In this document: positions 49,845 to 62,013 of the stretch, piece after piece
How positions within the stretch are numbered: the first letter of the stretch is position 1
How the letters are laid out: every line of letters starts with the position of its first letter
DNA from: Rhizobacter sp. Root404
Lineage (GTDB): Bacteria > Pseudomonadota > Gammaproteobacteria > Burkholderiales > Burkholderiaceae_C
Reading direction: 5' to 3'
Length of the DNA: 64,000 nucleotides
Assembly (NCBI RefSeq): GCF_001425865.1
Contig: NZ_LMDS01000004.1
Span: 685,515-749,514 of the forward strand
Program-made: the position numbers and the translations under genes
The notes under the pieces: generated by a model
Databases searched by the model: none
What the model saw: only the letters and a program-made list of their open reading frames with translations
Told to the model about the DNA's origin: nothing

Positions 49845-49890
49845 GTGCGGCTCCGCACTGAGGCGCCGGCAGCCACGTGCGGATCCGCAC
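49845..49890 (+). promoter_or_regulatory. Pair of 14-bp palindromes, the second covering the kinase start codon
   Basis: GTGCGGCTCCGCAC at 49845-49858 and GTGCGGATCCGCAC at 49877-49890 differ at one base and each is self-complementary (the second perfectly). The second begins with the GTG start codon of the hybrid kinase. They could be a protein-binding pair or RNA hairpins, one of which would hide the start codon. Confidence 0.4.
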
Positions 49891-52120
49891 CCATCTGCTG
49901 CTGCTGACCGGGATCGTGCTGATCCCGGGACTGATCGCCGCAGCCGTCGCGGTCGAGAAGGTGCGCGAAGGCGAACGCCGTGCCGCGATCGCGGGCCTGA
50001 GCGAGACGGTGCGCGCGACCGCGCTGCTGGTGGATGGCGAGATCCAGCGCGCGCTGGGCACGCTCGAGGCGCTGGCGCAGTCGAGCCACCTGAAGACGGG
50101 TGACCTGCAGGCGTTCCACGCCGAAGCGGCGGCGACCGATCGACTGCCCGATGTCTGGACGGTGCTGGTCGACGAGACGGGCACCCAGCTGGTCAACACC
50201 ATCGTGCCGTTCGGCACGCCGGCGCCGCCGCCGCCCCCACCGGCGGAAGGCCGGGAGCTGCTCGAGAAGTTCTTCCGGGCCGGCAAGCCGGCCGTGACCG
50301 GGCTGCGCACCGGGCCGGTGACGCAGCAGCTCGTGACGACCGTGTTCGTGCCGGCAGCAGCGTCGGCGCAGCGGCGGCTCGCGCTCGCCAAGTCGTTCTC
50401 GGTGGCGCACTGGCGGCTGACGGCGCTCCAGCCCAAGGACCGGCCCGACCTGATCGTCGCGGTGATCGATCCGACCGGCCGCTTCATCTCGCGCACGCGC
50501 GGCAGCGCCGAATTCGTGGGCCGCCAGGCGCGGCCCGAGCTGGTCGCCGCGGCGGCGCGCGCAAAGGAAGGCGTGATCCGCCACCACACGCTCGAAGGCA
50601 TCGAGTCCTACGACGCGTTCGCGCACTCGGCGCTGACCGGCTGGACCATCGCCGTGGCCGCACCGATCGACAGCATCGAGGCCTCGGCGACCCAGGGCAT
50701 CGCCTGGCTGGCGACCGGCATCGCCGCGGCGCTCGCCGTCGCGGTGATCGGCGCCTCGCTGCTCAACCGGGTGCTGATCCTCTCGATGGACAGCGCCACC
50801 GACGGCGCCCGCGCCCTCGGCCTCGGGCTGCAGGTCAACCCGCCCCGCACCCCGCTGGACGAGGTCAACGGCCTGAACCGCGCGTTGCAGCGCGCGAGCG
50901 ATCTGCTCGTGGTCGAGAAGGCCGCGCGCGAAACGGTCGAGGGCGAACGCGAACGGCTGCTCGCCAACGAAACCGCCGCACGCCAGCAGGCCGAGACCGA
51001 GAACGCCGCGAAGGACAAGTTCCTGGCGCTGCTGGGCCACGAGCTGCGCAATCCGCTGGCGGCGATCAGCGGCGCGGCCGAGCTGCTCGATCGGCGCGCG
51101 CCGCTGGAGCCCGCCCTGCGGCGCTTCCTCGACATCATCCAGCGCCAGAACAAGCACCTGCGCCACATCGTCAACGACCTGCTGGAAGTGAGCCGGATGC
51201 TCTCCGGAAAGATCGCGCTGGAATGCCGTCCGCTGGACCTGGCGGGATGCGTCTCGACCTGCGTCGAGGCGTTGCGCACGTCCGACCAGGCGGCCGATCA
51301 CACCCTGGTGCTGGACGCACGCAGCGTGTGGATCGACGGCGACGCGGTGCGGCTCGAGCAGATCGTCAACAACCTGGTGAACAACGCGCTGAAGTTCTCG
51401 GCAGCCGGCAGCGACGTCCTGGTCAGCGTGGGCGCGCAGGGGCCGCACGCGGTGCTGCAGGTGCGCGACCACGGGGCCGGCATCGAGGCGGAGTTCATGC
51501 CGCGGATGTTCGAGCCGTTCGTGCAGGGCCGCGCATTGCAGGGCCGCCAGCAGGCGGGCCTCGGCGTCGGACTGGCGCTGGTGCGAGAACTGGTCGAGCT
51601 GCATGGCGGCAGCGTCACGGTCGCCAGCGAAGGCGCCGGGCACGGCGCGACGTTCACGGTCAGGCTGCCGCGCGCGGACGCGCCCGCGTCGCGCGAGGAC
51701 GGGGCCGCCGTGGCGACCGGCGCGCCGCCCGCGCCGCGCCGCCGCATCCTGCTGGTCGAGGACAACGCGGACGCGCGCGAGGCCATGGCGGCGCTGCTGG
51801 CGGACCTGGGCTGCGCGGTCGTCGAAGCCGCCGACGGCGAGGCGGCGATCCGCCTGGCGCAGCGGCAGCCGCCCGAGCTCGCGGTGATGGACCTCGGGCT
51901 GCCGGGGATGTCGGGCTTCGAGCTCGCCGCCGCGTTCCGACGCACTCCGGAGCTGCGCGACGTGCCGCTGATCGCGCTCAGTGGCTACGGCCAGGCCCGC
52001 GACCGCGCCGCCGCACTGGCCAGCGGCTTCGACGAGCACCTCGTGAAGCCGGCCGATGCGACGGTGCTCGCGAACACGATCGAGCGCCTGATCCGCAGCG
52101 CGACCGGGCGCAGGGCCTGA
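49877..52120 (+). CDS. Membrane hybrid histidine kinase with periplasmic sensor and REC
   Basis: 747 residues from a GTG at 49877. Transmembrane helices near residues 5-25 (LLLLTGIVLIPGLIAAAVAV) and 273-297 (GIAWLATGIAAALAVAVIGA) frame a periplasmic sensor of about 245 residues resembling a double Cache domain (DVWTVLVDETGTQLVNT; LIVAVIDPTGRFISR). HisKA: LALLGHELRNPLAAISGAAE; HATPase: NNLVNNALKFS, VRDHGAGIEAEF, GLGVGLALVRELVELHGG; C-terminal REC: ILLVEDNADAREAMAALLAD with Asp in LAVMDLGLPGMSG. Would sense a small ligand. The start codon lies inside a palindrome. Confidence 0.9.
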   Translation: MRIRTHLLLLTGIVLIPGLIAAAVAVEKVREGERRAAIAGLSETVRATALLVDGEIQRALGTLEALAQSSHLKTGDLQAFHAEAAATDRLPDVWTVLVDETGTQLVNTIVPFGTPAPPPPPPAEGRELLEKFFRAGKPAVTGLRTGPVTQQLVTTVFVPAAASAQRRLALAKSFSVAHWRLTALQPKDRPDLIVAVIDPTGRFISRTRGSAEFVGRQARPELVAAAARAKEGVIRHHTLEGIESYDAFAHSALTGWTIAVAAPIDSIEASATQGIAWLATGIAAALAVAVIGASLLNRVLILSMDSATDGARALGLGLQVNPPRTPLDEVNGLNRALQRASDLLVVEKAARETVEGERERLLANETAARQQAETENAAKDKFLALLGHELRNPLAAISGAAELLDRRAPLEPALRRFLDIIQRQNKHLRHIVNDLLEVSRMLSGKIALECRPLDLAGCVSTCVEALRTSDQAADHTLVLDARSVWIDGDAVRLEQIVNNLVNNALKFSAAGSDVLVSVGAQGPHAVLQVRDHGAGIEAEFMPRMFEPFVQGRALQGRQQAGLGVGLALVRELVELHGGSVTVASEGAGHGATFTVRLPRADAPASREDGAAVATGAPPAPRRRILLVEDNADAREAMAALLADLGCAVVEAADGEAAIRLAQRQPPELAVMDLGLPGMSGFELAAAFRRTPELRDVPLIALSGYGQARDRAAALASGFDEHLVKPADATVLANTIERLIRSATGRRA

Positions 52121-52232
52121 ACGCCGCGGCTTTTCCTCCCCCGAGTTCGGGGGTCAGGATGCGGTGCTGTCCGACACCGCGACGCCGCTCGGGCGCCCAG
52201 ACTAGAGGCCTCGAGGCGCCCAGAGCGTGGCC

Positions 52233-52460
52233 ATGACCCCTTCACTCACCGACCAGGCAGACATGTCCTTGAACCTGACCGTTCCGGTCCGCATCCAGAT
52301 CGTCGACGACCCGCTGCCGAACGGGAAGCAGAACCTGCTCGACATGACCGTGTGGCTCGCGCCGGACGAGGCGCCGGAGGTCCAGAAGGTCGCGCTGCGC
52401 ACGATCGCCATCGGCTTCCTGGAACGCACCCTCGAGGCACTGCGCCAGCCGGCTCCCTGA
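52233..52460 (+). CDS. Small protein of unknown function
   Basis: 75 residues from ATG 52233; GTG 52227 or ATG 52263 are possible and none has a strong ribosome-binding site. The central part (LNLTVPVRIQIVDDPLPNGK, then NLLDMTVWLAPDE) reads as a small beta-rich fold followed by an amphipathic helix (IAIGFLERTLEALR). No signal or membrane segment, no family recognised. It converges on the first of two small paralogous genes on the opposite strand. Confidence 0.5.
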   Translation: MTPSLTDQADMSLNLTVPVRIQIVDDPLPNGKQNLLDMTVWLAPDEAPEVQKVALRTIAIGFLERTLEALRQPAP

Positions 52461-52483
52461 GGCGGGCGGCGCACGGCGGCGCG

Positions 52484-52693
52484 TCAGCGCTGGAACAGGT
52501 CTCGGAAGGCGTCGCCGCTGATCGTCTCGGAGAAATCGGTCACGTCGACCCCGTTCATCAGTTCGAACGACGAGAACTGCCAGAGCGGCGGCGCGTCGTC
52601 GGCCGGGGCCGTGCTCAGACCCTCGAGGTCGAGGTCGAGCGGACCCGACACCACGTCCCACGCCATTCGCCGCAAAACATCCAGCAACTGCAT
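52484..52693 (-). CDS. Small protein, member of a tandem paralogous pair (short form)
   Basis: 69 residues from ATG 52693 with GGGGATC upstream. Its C-terminal 30 residues, SSFELMNGVDVTDFSETISG followed by DAFRDLF, align with SSFDLAIGLDVRDFDDTVPG then DLFDELF in the upstream neighbour. The N-terminus MQLLDVLRRMAWDVVSGPLD differs. Function unknown; no membrane or signal features. A palindrome and a CCCCTA/TAGGGG dyad lie just upstream. Confidence 0.6.
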   Translation of the reverse strand: MQLLDVLRRMAWDVVSGPLDLDLEGLSTAPADDAPPLWQFSSFELMNGVDVTDFSETISGDAFRDLFQR

Positions 52694-52723
52694 GTTTGAT
52701 CCCCGGGGTCGTTCAACGCGGCC

Positions 52724-52739
52724 GTTGCTAGCTAGCAAC
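52724..52739. promoter_or_regulatory. Perfect 16-bp palindrome
   Basis: GTTGCTAGCTAGCAAC, fully self-complementary, 31 bases upstream of the 52693 start codon. The CTAG tetranucleotide, rare in many bacterial genomes, occurs twice in overlap. Candidate operator. Confidence 0.45.
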
Positions 52740-52761
52740 AATCGTGTGATTCTTCGCACCA

Positions 52762-52777
52762 CCCCTAAGTATAGGGG
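52762..52777. promoter_or_regulatory. CCCCTA-N4-TAGGGG dyad
   Basis: Inverted repeat with 6-bp arms and AGTA spacer, about 70 bases upstream of the 52693 gene. The shape is like sites of NarL/LuxR-type response regulators (TACCCCT heptamers), an inference. Confidence 0.45.
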
Positions 52778-52830
52778 GATTGAAACAACACGTTACATCG
52801 GGGTTCCTGCGGATACCGGCCGGCCCGCCC

Positions 52831-53103
52831 TTACTTGCGCGTTCTCGGCTTGGGGTTGAACAACTCGTCGAACAGGTCGCCGGGTACGGTGTCGTCGAAG
52901 TCGCGCACGTCGAGCCCGATCGCGAGGTCGAAGGACGACTGGACCCAGTTGCTGTCGCCGACTTCCGGTCGCCCCTCGAGCTCGGCAGGTGGCGCATCCG
53001 GCTTCGCCGGCGCAGCCGGGTCGAGCTCCACGAACTCGCCCATGGGCGCCTCGGGGGTCACGCGCCAGATGCGGCGCCGGACGGGGTGTTTCGGTCGTGC
53101 CAT
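52831..53103 (-). CDS. Small protein, member of a tandem paralogous pair (long form)
   Basis: 90 residues from ATG 53103. A basic N-terminus (MARPKHPVRRRIWRV), an Ala/Pro-rich acidic linker, then the shared motif GDSNWVQSSFDLAIGLDV, RDFDDTVPGDLFDELF, and a basic tail. The motif SSF-x-L-x3-G-x-DV-x-DF-x2-T-x2-GD-x-F-x2-LF is common to both paralogues and defines the pair. No family recognised; cytosolic. Lies between a hybrid kinase gene and its paralogue, all on the minus strand. Confidence 0.6.
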   Translation of the reverse strand: MARPKHPVRRRIWRVTPEAPMGEFVELDPAAPAKPDAPPAELEGRPEVGDSNWVQSSFDLAIGLDVRDFDDTVPGDLFDELFNPKPRTRK

Positions 53104-53178
53104 GGCTTGGGACCATGGTGCGGGCGCGATCCTGCGGGTGGAACCGGACGCGGCCGTGGTTGCGCTGGCGCCGTCGTC

Positions 53179-55977
53179 CTACAGGCCCGGGCTCGACGTG
53201 GGGGGACCGGCGGGTCGCATCATCTCGCGCAGGCGCTCGGTCAGGTCCTCGATCGCGAACGGCTTGGTGATCAGCGCCATGCCGGCATCGAGCATGTTCG
53301 CGACCGCCAGCGCGTTCTCCGCGTAGCCGGTCATCAGCAGCACCTTCAGCTCGGGCCGGTGCACGCGCGCCGCGTCGGCCACCTGGCGTCCGTTCAGGCC
53401 CGGCAGCCCGATGTCCGTGACGAGCAGGTCGATCTTGCGCGGGCCCATCAGGATCGCCAGGCCGCTCGGTCCGTCGGCCGCCTCGATCGCCTGGTAACCC
53501 AGGTCGCCCAGCACCTCGACGATCAGGCTGCGCACCACCGCCTCGTCCTCGATCACCAGCACCGCGTCGCCGGCGTTCGCGCGGTGCGCGCCGGTCCCGG
53601 CGGCCTCGCCGGGGAGAGCGAGCGGCTCGCCGCGGTAGCGCGGCAGGAACAGGCGCACGGTCGTGCCCCGGCCCGGCTCGCTGTCGATGCGCACGTCGCC
53701 GCCGGACTGGCGCGCGAAGCCGTAGATCATCGACAAACCGAGCCCGGTGCCCTGCCCGAGCGGCTTGGTCGTGAAGAACGGATCGAACGCGCGCGACACC
53801 ACCTGGGGCGCCATGCCGGTGCCGGTATCGGTGACGGCAATGCGGATGTAGGCGCCCGGCGCGAGCTCGCCTTGCCGGCCGAGGCCGTCCGGCTCGACCT
53901 CGAGGTTGTCGGTGGCCACCGTCAGCGTGCCGCCGTCGGGCATCGCATCGCGCGCGTTGATGCACAGGTTCAGCACCGCGTTCTCGAGCTGGTTGGCGTC
54001 GCACAGCGTCAGCCACAACCCGTCGAGCAGCGCGAGTTCCAGCGCGATGCGCTCACCCAGCGTGCGGCGCAGCAGGTCCGCCATCGACGCGATCAGCGGG
54101 TTCGCGTGGACCGGCTTCGGGTCGAGCGGCTGGCGGCGCGAGAACGCCAGCAGGCGGTGGGTCAGCGCGGCGGCGCGCTTGGCGGAATGGCTCGCGTCGG
54201 CGATGAAGCGGTCGACTTCGTTGGTGCGCCCCTGCTCGAGCCGCCGCCGCACCAGCGCGAGCGAGCCGGTGATGCCCTGCAGCAGGTTGTTGAAGTCGTG
54301 CGCGATGCCGCCGGTCAGCTGGCCGACCGCTTCCATCTTCTGCGACTGCCGCAGCGCCTCCTGGGCCGCTTCGCGCTCGGCCGCCTCGCGGCGCAGCCTT
54401 TGCAGCGCAGTGCCCAGCTCCTCGGTGCGCTCGGCGATGCGCGTCTCCAGCGTGCTGTTGAGTTCGAGCAGCGCGCGTTCGGCGCGGATCTGCTCGGTGA
54501 CGTCGCCGCCTTCGGCGAAGATGCCGCTGACGCGTCCGCCGTCGTCGAAGATCGGCTGGTAGACGAAGTCGAGAAAGCGCTCCTCGAGCGGCGCGTCCGG
54601 CTCGCGCTGCAGCATCACCGGCACGCCGCGACCGATGTAGGGCACGCCGTTGGCATAGACCTCGCCGAGCAGTTCGAAGAAGCCCTGGCCCTCCAGTTCG
54701 GGCAGCGCGTCGCGGATCGGCTTGCCAGTCACGTCGCGGTGGCCGATCAGCTGCGCATACGACTCGTTGATCAGCTCGTAGCGATGCTCCGGGCCGCCGA
54801 GCACGCACATGAAGCCCGGCGCCTGCTGGAACAGGCTGCGCAGACGGTCGCGCTCGGCGGTCCGGGCCCGCACCTCGGCCGACAGTTGCAGGTTGGCGTG
54901 GCGCAGCACCTCGGCCGCCTCCTGGCGCAGCTGGATCGCCTCCGCCAGCTCCGCGGCGCGGCGGCGCTCGGCGTCGTACGCGTCGGCGTTGTCGAGGCCG
55001 GCGCCGATCTGGCCGGCCAGCAGGCGGGCATAGTCCGGCAGGTCGCCATCGGCCGGGCGGTAGCGGTTCAACGCCAGGACCAGCAGACCGGACGGTCGCG
55101 ACACGCCCTTGCCGCCGATCGCCAGCACCAGCGCCCGTTGCGGGGGCAGCGGCCACGGGCCCGTCGGCCAGGGACCGGCGGCCGGTTCGAGTTCGATCGC
55201 GAACTCGTTGGCGCCGGCATAGACCTCGGCGGCGCGCCAGCGCGCGGCCGCGGCGTCATCGAGCGCGAGCGGCGTGAGCGCGCTGGGCGGCTCCACGCCC
55301 TGCGCCGCGGCCAGATGCGGCCGGCCGTCGGCGTCGAACAGGTAGGCCAGCGAGAACGGGAAGTCGCGCCCGGCCGCGCGCAGCGCGTCGCCGGCCGCCG
55401 CCATGGCACGGGCGCGGGTGTCGCCCTTCGCCATGCCGGCGGACAGCAGGCTGAGCGTCGCGAGGCGGCGCTCGCTGAGCACGCGCTCGGTCTCCTCGCT
55501 GACGGCGCAGAACAGGCCCTCGACCCGGCCGCCGGCGCCGAGCAGCGGGCTGTACGAGAAGGTGTGGTACGTCTCTTCAGGGTAGCCGGAGCGCTCCAGC
55601 ACGAGGTGCAGCGCACGGTCCCAGGTGGCGACGCCGTCGCGGTAGACCGACTCGATCCGGCCGCGGATGTCGTCCCAGATCTCGGCCCACAGTTCGCGCG
55701 TGGGCCTCGCCAGCGCAGCCGGGTGCTTGTGGCCGAGGGTCGGTCGGTAGGCGTCGTTGTAGAAGAACGCGACCTCCGGTCCCCAGCCCAGCCACATCTC
55801 GAAGCGCGAGGTCAGCAGGATGCGCAGCGCGACCTTCAGCGTCTCGGGCCAGTGCTCGGGCGGCCCGAGCGGCGTGGCGGCCCAGTCGTGCCGGCGCATC
55901 AGGTTCGCCATGTCGCTCTGGCCGACGAAGATGTCGGCGTACGGAACGTCGGCGGCTGACGGGTCCGGCGGGATCAA
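53179..55977 (-). CDS. PAS-GAF-PAS hybrid histidine kinase with REC
   Basis: 932 residues from a TTG at 55977 (M at 55911 is an alternative). N-terminal module begins MANLMRRHDWAATPLGPPEH, the common start of a PAS-type sensor family, then a GAF-like region (about 170-320), a PAS domain (APGFMCVLGGPEHRYELINE), a coiled coil, HisKA of the IAHDFNNLLQGI type, N-box LNLCINARDAMP, G boxes TDTGTGMAPQV and GTGLGLSMIYGFARQSGG, and a C-terminal receiver with phospho-Asp in LLVTDIGLPGLNG. No membrane segment. Third gene of the Fe-ADH-receiver-kinase unit, 22 bp after the receiver gene. Confidence 0.9.
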   Translation of the reverse strand: MIPPDPSAADVPYADIFVGQSDMANLMRRHDWAATPLGPPEHWPETLKVALRILLTSRFEMWLGWGPEVAFFYNDAYRPTLGHKHPAALARPTRELWAEIWDDIRGRIESVYRDGVATWDRALHLVLERSGYPEETYHTFSYSPLLGAGGRVEGLFCAVSEETERVLSERRLATLSLLSAGMAKGDTRARAMAAAGDALRAAGRDFPFSLAYLFDADGRPHLAAAQGVEPPSALTPLALDDAAAARWRAAEVYAGANEFAIELEPAAGPWPTGPWPLPPQRALVLAIGGKGVSRPSGLLVLALNRYRPADGDLPDYARLLAGQIGAGLDNADAYDAERRRAAELAEAIQLRQEAAEVLRHANLQLSAEVRARTAERDRLRSLFQQAPGFMCVLGGPEHRYELINESYAQLIGHRDVTGKPIRDALPELEGQGFFELLGEVYANGVPYIGRGVPVMLQREPDAPLEERFLDFVYQPIFDDGGRVSGIFAEGGDVTEQIRAERALLELNSTLETRIAERTEELGTALQRLRREAAEREAAQEALRQSQKMEAVGQLTGGIAHDFNNLLQGITGSLALVRRRLEQGRTNEVDRFIADASHSAKRAAALTHRLLAFSRRQPLDPKPVHANPLIASMADLLRRTLGERIALELALLDGLWLTLCDANQLENAVLNLCINARDAMPDGGTLTVATDNLEVEPDGLGRQGELAPGAYIRIAVTDTGTGMAPQVVSRAFDPFFTTKPLGQGTGLGLSMIYGFARQSGGDVRIDSEPGRGTTVRLFLPRYRGEPLALPGEAAGTGAHRANAGDAVLVIEDEAVVRSLIVEVLGDLGYQAIEAADGPSGLAILMGPRKIDLLVTDIGLPGLNGRQVADAARVHRPELKVLLMTGYAENALAVANMLDAGMALITKPFAIEDLTERLREMMRPAGPPTSSPGL

Positions 55978-55999
55978 GTCAGGATCGGGCCGAGCGAGA

Positions 56000-56386
56000 T
56001 CAGCGTCGCATCGCGGCGACGATCTCGTCCATCAGCGCATCGAGTTCATCGAGTTCGAACGGCTTCGGCAGCGAACGCACGTTCGTGCCGAGCGTGCCCA
56101 GTTCCTGGCCGAAGCCGTAGCCCGAGCACAGCACCACCCACTGCTGGCGGTCGAGGGCCAGCACTTCGCGCGCCAGCGCGGTGCCGGACATGCCGGGCAG
56201 GCTGACGTCGGTGACGAGCACGTCGAACCGGCCGGGCTGCCAGGTGGCGAGCGCGGCCTCCGCGTTCGGCACGGTCGTGACCTCGCGCACGTCGGATTCG
56301 AGCAGCATGCCGATCGTCTCGCGCAGATCGTCGTTGTCCTCGACGTAGAGGATGCGCAGCGGCGCGGCGCGGCCCGCCATCGTCAC
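56000..56386 (-). CDS. Single-domain response regulator
   Basis: 128 residues from GTG 56386 overlapping the dehydrogenase stop (GTGA), or ATG 56380. Only a receiver: ILYVEDNDDLRETIGMLLES, phospho-Asp in VLVTDVSLPGMSG, switch Thr/Ser replaced by Cys (WVVLCSGYG), and Lys in SLPKPFELDEL. No output domain. It is sandwiched between an iron alcohol dehydrogenase gene and the hybrid kinase gene and is probably phosphorylated by the latter, possibly as an intermediate in a relay. Confidence 0.9.
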   Translation of the reverse strand: MTMAGRAAPLRILYVEDNDDLRETIGMLLESDVREVTTVPNAEAALATWQPGRFDVLVTDVSLPGMSGTALAREVLALDRQQWVVLCSGYGFGQELGTLGTNVRSLPKPFELDELDALMDEIVAAMRR

Positions 56387-57534
56387 AGCGAGTCCTCGAG
56401 CAGCGCCCGGTACTCGTCATCGGTCGCGATCCGCGGGTTGGTCTTGTGGCAGTGGTCGGCCAGCGCGCCGCTGACGATCCGGTCGAACATCGCGTGCCCG
56501 ACGCCCATCGCGGCCAGGCCGGACGGCAGGCCCAGGCGTGCGTTCAGGTCGCGGATCGCGTCGGGGATGTCGCCGCCGCTGGCCAGCCCCATCGCGCGCG
56601 CCATCCGGTCGAGCCGGTGCTCACGGGCCACGCTCTCGGCGCTGGCATTGAAGCGCACGACCGCGGGCAGGAACATCGCGTTGAGCGTGCCGTGGTGCAG
56701 CTTCGGGTTCGCGCCGCCGAGGCTGTGCGACAGCGAGTGCACCGCACCCAAGCCCTTTTGGAACGCCATCGCGCCCTGGATCGACGCGCTCATCATGTTC
56801 AGGCGGGCATCGCGGTCCTGGCCGTCGCGGGTCGCGCGTTCGATGTGGGCCCAGCCGCGCTCCAGGCCATCGAGCGCGATGCCGTCGGCGGGCGGGTTGA
56901 AGGCCGCGGCCATGAAGGTTTCCATGCAGTGCGCGATCGCGTCCATGCCGGTCGCGGCGGTCAGGCCGGGCGGCAGGCCGAGCGTCAGCTCGGGGTCGCA
57001 GATCGCCGAGCGCGGCAGCAGGTGCCACGAATGAAAGCCGAGCTTGCGGTGGTCGTCGGTGATCACGATCGCGCCGCGCGCGACCTCGCTGCCGGTGCCC
57101 GAGGTGGTCGGCACCGCGATCAGCGGCGCCGTGGCCTCGGTGATCTTGCCGCTGCCTCCCTCGATGGTGGCGTAGGTGACGAGCGGGCCGGGATGGGTCG
57201 CGGCGATCGCGACGCCCTTCGCGCAGTCGAGCGACGAGCCGCCGCCGACCGCGATCAGTCCGTCGCAGCCATGCTCGCGGTACAGCGCCGCCGCCTCGCG
57301 CACGGCGGCCTCGGTCGGGTTGGACGGCGTGCGGTCGTAGACGATGAAGCCACCCGGGCCCTGCAGCGAGGCCGGCAGCGCATCCAGCACCTTCTGCAGC
57401 ACGCCCGCCGCGCGCACGCCGGCATCGGTGACGATCAGCGGCTTGCGGATGCCGACACGCTCGCACTCGGCCGCCAGCAGCTTGCGCGCCCCGAACTCGA
57501 GGTGCACGTGGGTGAGGTAATAGATCAGGGCCAT
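56383..57534 (-). CDS. Iron-containing alcohol dehydrogenase
   Basis: 383 residues from ATG 57534 (no strong ribosome-binding site). Group III dehydrogenase signatures: GGGSSLDCAKGVAI near residue 97, VPTTSGTGSEVARGAIVI, metal site region GMDAIAHCMETF, HSLSHSLGGANPKLHHGTLN. It would interconvert an alcohol and aldehyde with NAD(P) and Fe2+. Its stop overlaps the start of a receiver gene, and a hybrid kinase gene follows, so an enzyme is co-translated with a two-component pair, an unusual combination. A palindrome lies in the divergent region upstream. Confidence 0.92.
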   Translation of the reverse strand: MALIYYLTHVHLEFGARKLLAAECERVGIRKPLIVTDAGVRAAGVLQKVLDALPASLQGPGGFIVYDRTPSNPTEAAVREAAALYREHGCDGLIAVGGGSSLDCAKGVAIAATHPGPLVTYATIEGGSGKITEATAPLIAVPTTSGTGSEVARGAIVITDDHRKLGFHSWHLLPRSAICDPELTLGLPPGLTAATGMDAIAHCMETFMAAAFNPPADGIALDGLERGWAHIERATRDGQDRDARLNMMSASIQGAMAFQKGLGAVHSLSHSLGGANPKLHHGTLNAMFLPAVVRFNASAESVAREHRLDRMARAMGLASGGDIPDAIRDLNARLGLPSGLAAMGVGHAMFDRIVSGALADHCHKTNPRIATDDEYRALLEDSL

Positions 57535-57570
57535 GGAGCGGAGTCGGGGACGAGAAGTGCGAGGGAAGCG

Positions 57571-57589
57571 TGCACGTAGCACACGTGCA
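57571..57589. promoter_or_regulatory. TGCACGT-N5-ACGTGCA inverted repeat
   Basis: Perfect 7-bp arms in the 160-bp divergent region between the iron dehydrogenase and the large hybrid kinase. A -10-like TATAGT at 57609-57614 lies just beyond it for the kinase direction. Likely operator for one or both genes. Confidence 0.5.
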
Positions 57590-57696
57590 ACGATACCAGT
57601 GCGCTGTGTATAGTTGTTCACAAATGGCTTTGGCGCCCCTCCCAGGGGAGCAAACGAGATGGACGTCCCGAGAAAGGGCTCGACGAGCAGCGCCGG

Positions 57697-61185
<3,489 letters not shown>

Positions 61186-61188
61186 GCG

Positions 61189-62013
61189 ATGACCGCGAGC
61201 ACCTTCGACATCGAGCTGAAACTGCTCGTCGACGCCGTCTACCTGAAGTACCACTTCGACTTCAGGGGCTACGCCGCGGCCTCGCTGAAGCGCCGCATGA
61301 AGGCGGCGATGGGGCGGTTCGGCTGCGAGAGCCTGTCGCAGTTGCAGGACCGGCTGCTCAACGATTCGACGGTGTTCACGACGCTGCTCGACTACCTGAC
61401 CGTGCAGGTCAGCGAGATGTTCCGCGATCCGGAGTACTTCCTCGCGCTGCGCACGCAGGTCATGCCGCACCTGCGCACCTACCCGTCGCTGAAGGTCTGG
61501 GTGGCCGGCTGCAGTGCCGGCGAGGAGGCCTATTCGCTCGCCATCCTGCTGCAAGAGGAAGGGCTGCTCGAACGCACGATCATCTACGCGACCGACATCA
61601 ACCCGCAGGCGCTGCGGCGCGCCGAGGCCGGGGTGTTCGAGCTCGAGCGGATCGCTTCGTTCACCGCGAACCACCAGCGTTCCGGCGCGACCCGCTCGCT
61701 CGCGGACTACTACACCGCCGCGTACGGTCGCGCGGTGTTCGACAAGCGGCTGCGCGAGCACATCCTGTTCTCGGACCACAGCCTGGCGACCGACAGCGTG
61801 TTCGCCGAAGTGCAGCTGGTCTCGTGCCGCAACGTGCTGATCTACTTCGACCGCGCGCTGCAGAACCGCGCGCTCGGGCTGTTCCGCGACTCGCTGTGCC
61901 GGCGCGGCTTCCTCGGGCTCGGTTCGAAGGAATCGATGCGCTTTTCCGATCAGGCCGACGCCTTCGAGGAGTTCGTGCGCGGCGAGCGGATCTTCCGGAA
62001 GGTGGCCGAGTGA
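61189..62013 (+). CDS. cheR: CheR-type protein-glutamate methyltransferase
   Basis: 274 residues from ATG 61189, three bases after the kinase stop. N-terminal helical domain (YHFDFRGYAAASLKRRMKAA), SAM-binding motif LKVWVAGCSAGEEAYSLAIL and the acceptor-site region VQLVSCRNVLIYFDRALQ. It would methylate Glu side chains using S-adenosylmethionine. There are no chemoreceptor, CheA or CheW genes in the window, so the target is likely the kinase encoded upstream. Its stop overlaps the CheB start by one base (TGATG). Confidence 0.93.
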   Translation: MTASTFDIELKLLVDAVYLKYHFDFRGYAAASLKRRMKAAMGRFGCESLSQLQDRLLNDSTVFTTLLDYLTVQVSEMFRDPEYFLALRTQVMPHLRTYPSLKVWVAGCSAGEEAYSLAILLQEEGLLERTIIYATDINPQALRRAEAGVFELERIASFTANHQRSGATRSLADYYTAAYGRAVFDKRLREHILFSDHSLATDSVFAEVQLVSCRNVLIYFDRALQNRALGLFRDSLCRRGFLGLGSKESMRFSDQADAFEEFVRGERIFRKVAE

